A program made the position numbers and the translations under genes. A stretch of 64,000 bases of DNA. Source: Patiria pectinifera. Its lineage: Eukaryota > Echinodermata > Asteroidea > Valvatida > Asterinidae. The notes below the pieces were generated by a model that did no database searches, was not told where the DNA came from, and saw nothing but the letters and a program-made list of their open reading frames with translations. The stretch is taken from the NCBI GenBank assembly GCA_029964075.1, contig CM057135.1:6309001-6373000 (forward strand). Direction: 5' to 3'. Positions 62,891-64,000 of the stretch are shown one piece after another (positions within the stretch are counted from its first letter, which is position 1; each line of letters starts with the position of its first letter).

Positions 62891-64000
62891 GTATACATAG
62901 CCACGCTTCAATCTATAGTAAAAACACTCTATTGTAATCCACGGTTACTGTGATTGAGTGGCCGTTCTAGCCGAATTTCGGCTACATTTGACAGAATATT
63001 TGCAAACAAAAATGAGTTGTACAGAAAATCCAGCAGAATATTTTTTTCGGCAGAATTATGTAGATGAAGGACAATGAAAAAAAATAGAGAAATATGGGCA
63101 CATTTGGTTTGAAAAACCTTCGGGTTTTTTTTTTTTAAAGATCCTGAAACAAACCCTTACACAATGGAACAGCAATATATACTGGGTGATTGGCAGACTT
63201 TCAAAGTGGATTTAGCAGAATTTTACATGGTATTACGGTCATCCTGCCATGTAAGACTGTCAGTCAGGTAACCATTGGTAGGACTCCTACCGTTTTGCGG
63301 AACTCGGGGTACCAGATTGTCATGTCTGTCTTTCGTTTCCTGATCATTTTGAAAACATTCGTTGTGACAAAGTTGTGCCGTATTTTACTAAGACTTTTTT
63401 GACAATGACTAGATCCAACACTCGCGTAAATTCACAGGAAGCTTAACAAGTAAGTGATTTACCTATTGGCAAAATTATACGTGGTTATATGTAGCGGATC
63501 GAAAGATATAATGATTTCGCTTGTATTTATGCGAGGGAAGCGCGTGGCGTTGTATACAACGCCATGTTCACGGGTCTAAGTGTGAACATGATTGCAGTTT
63601 TTAGGTGTAATATTATGGCATACATACTTGTTAAGTTTTACTGTCGTCTTTATGTCAAATTATTTTATTGTAGCTGTAATTGTATATAGGCCATACTGTT
63701 TTAGAATTAATGATATAATTATTATGTATATTTCTGTTTGTTCTTACTGTCTTTATAATTATAATTGTAACTGTGTACATGTGATGTTTTTGTGTGTATT
63801 TTCGTATGTATTTTTAATGTTTTAGGCACGCAAAATCATAGAGCATTTTACTGTACATTTATATATAAGTGACACTAAATAAATGAATGTATTCTGATAT
63901 ATTGTATTCTGAATAGCATAAAAGGATGTCAGACAATAATAAGACCTATAATAAGTATTAAACCACGAATAAGGATTATATAAATCAAAGAAACAACGTT
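62891..64000. other. Probable LINE 3' region and unassigned sequence
   Basis: T-rich sequence with a late AATAAATGAATGTATTC (63,878-63,896) like the short tail of a CR1/Rex1 LINE. No other gene, RNA or element end was recognised before the window end. Confidence 0.4.

Overview
The window looks like nuclear DNA of a marine invertebrate, most likely a non-vertebrate deuterostome such as an echinoderm or a relative; the species is not provable from sequence alone. Reasons: GT-AG introns of 0.1-10 kb whose phases can be followed through long genes, abundant MITE-like palindromes and minisatellites, Ty3/gypsy, Penelope-like and Rex1/CR1-like retroelements, and animal or animal-transposon protein families (P2X7 C-terminal-like domain, Kolobok-like transposase). 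No bacterial operons, tRNA, rRNA or CRISPR array were seen.

Layout. (1) 411-10,177 (-): an 11-exon gene reading as a ParB-like domain followed by a beta-class N4/N6 DNA-methyltransferase-like domain whose catalytic tetrapeptide is degenerate. (2) 11,136-18,073 (+): an 11-exon gene of a widespread, uncharacterised, transposase-like family, arranged head to head with gene 1. (3) 18.1-20.0 kb: three different tandem-repeat arrays. (4) 20.2-26.5 kb: a dense intronless virus-like island of eight genes on both strands, with shared A/T-rich promoter motifs directly at the start codons, a bidirectional hairpin between convergent genes, a penton-like capsid protein, several membrane/proline-linker proteins and a TFIIB-like transcription factor. 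It resembles Polinton/adintovirus-type elements but lacks recognisable major capsid, ATPase, protease and integrase genes. A broken protein-primed family B DNA polymerase relic lies at 55.65-56.93 kb. (5) 27,926-30,378 (+): an intact four-exon gene with an RG-rich N-terminus and a P2X7-type cysteine-rich C-terminal domain. (6) 31,696-51,747 (-): a 13-exon, 20-kb Kolobok-like DDE transposase-type gene. Its second intron contains a young, complete Ty3/gypsy LTR element (38,421-48,314; 808-bp LTRs, TTTA target duplication) that carries an extra SGNH-hydrolase-like ORF after integrase and has lost most of its RNase H. (7) 52-59 kb: repeats and the polymerase relic. (8) 59,193-62,371 (-): a Penelope-like element with a complete hammerhead ribozyme, inserted into a Rex1/CR1-like LINE whose two halves flank it with an 8-bp duplication.

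Many reading frames contain exactly one single-base indel, several of them in homopolymers, while intron phases remain perfect. This either means residual long-read consensus errors or genuine decay of transposon-derived copies. It affects how far any 'pseudogene' label can be trusted, and each break is recorded in its entry.
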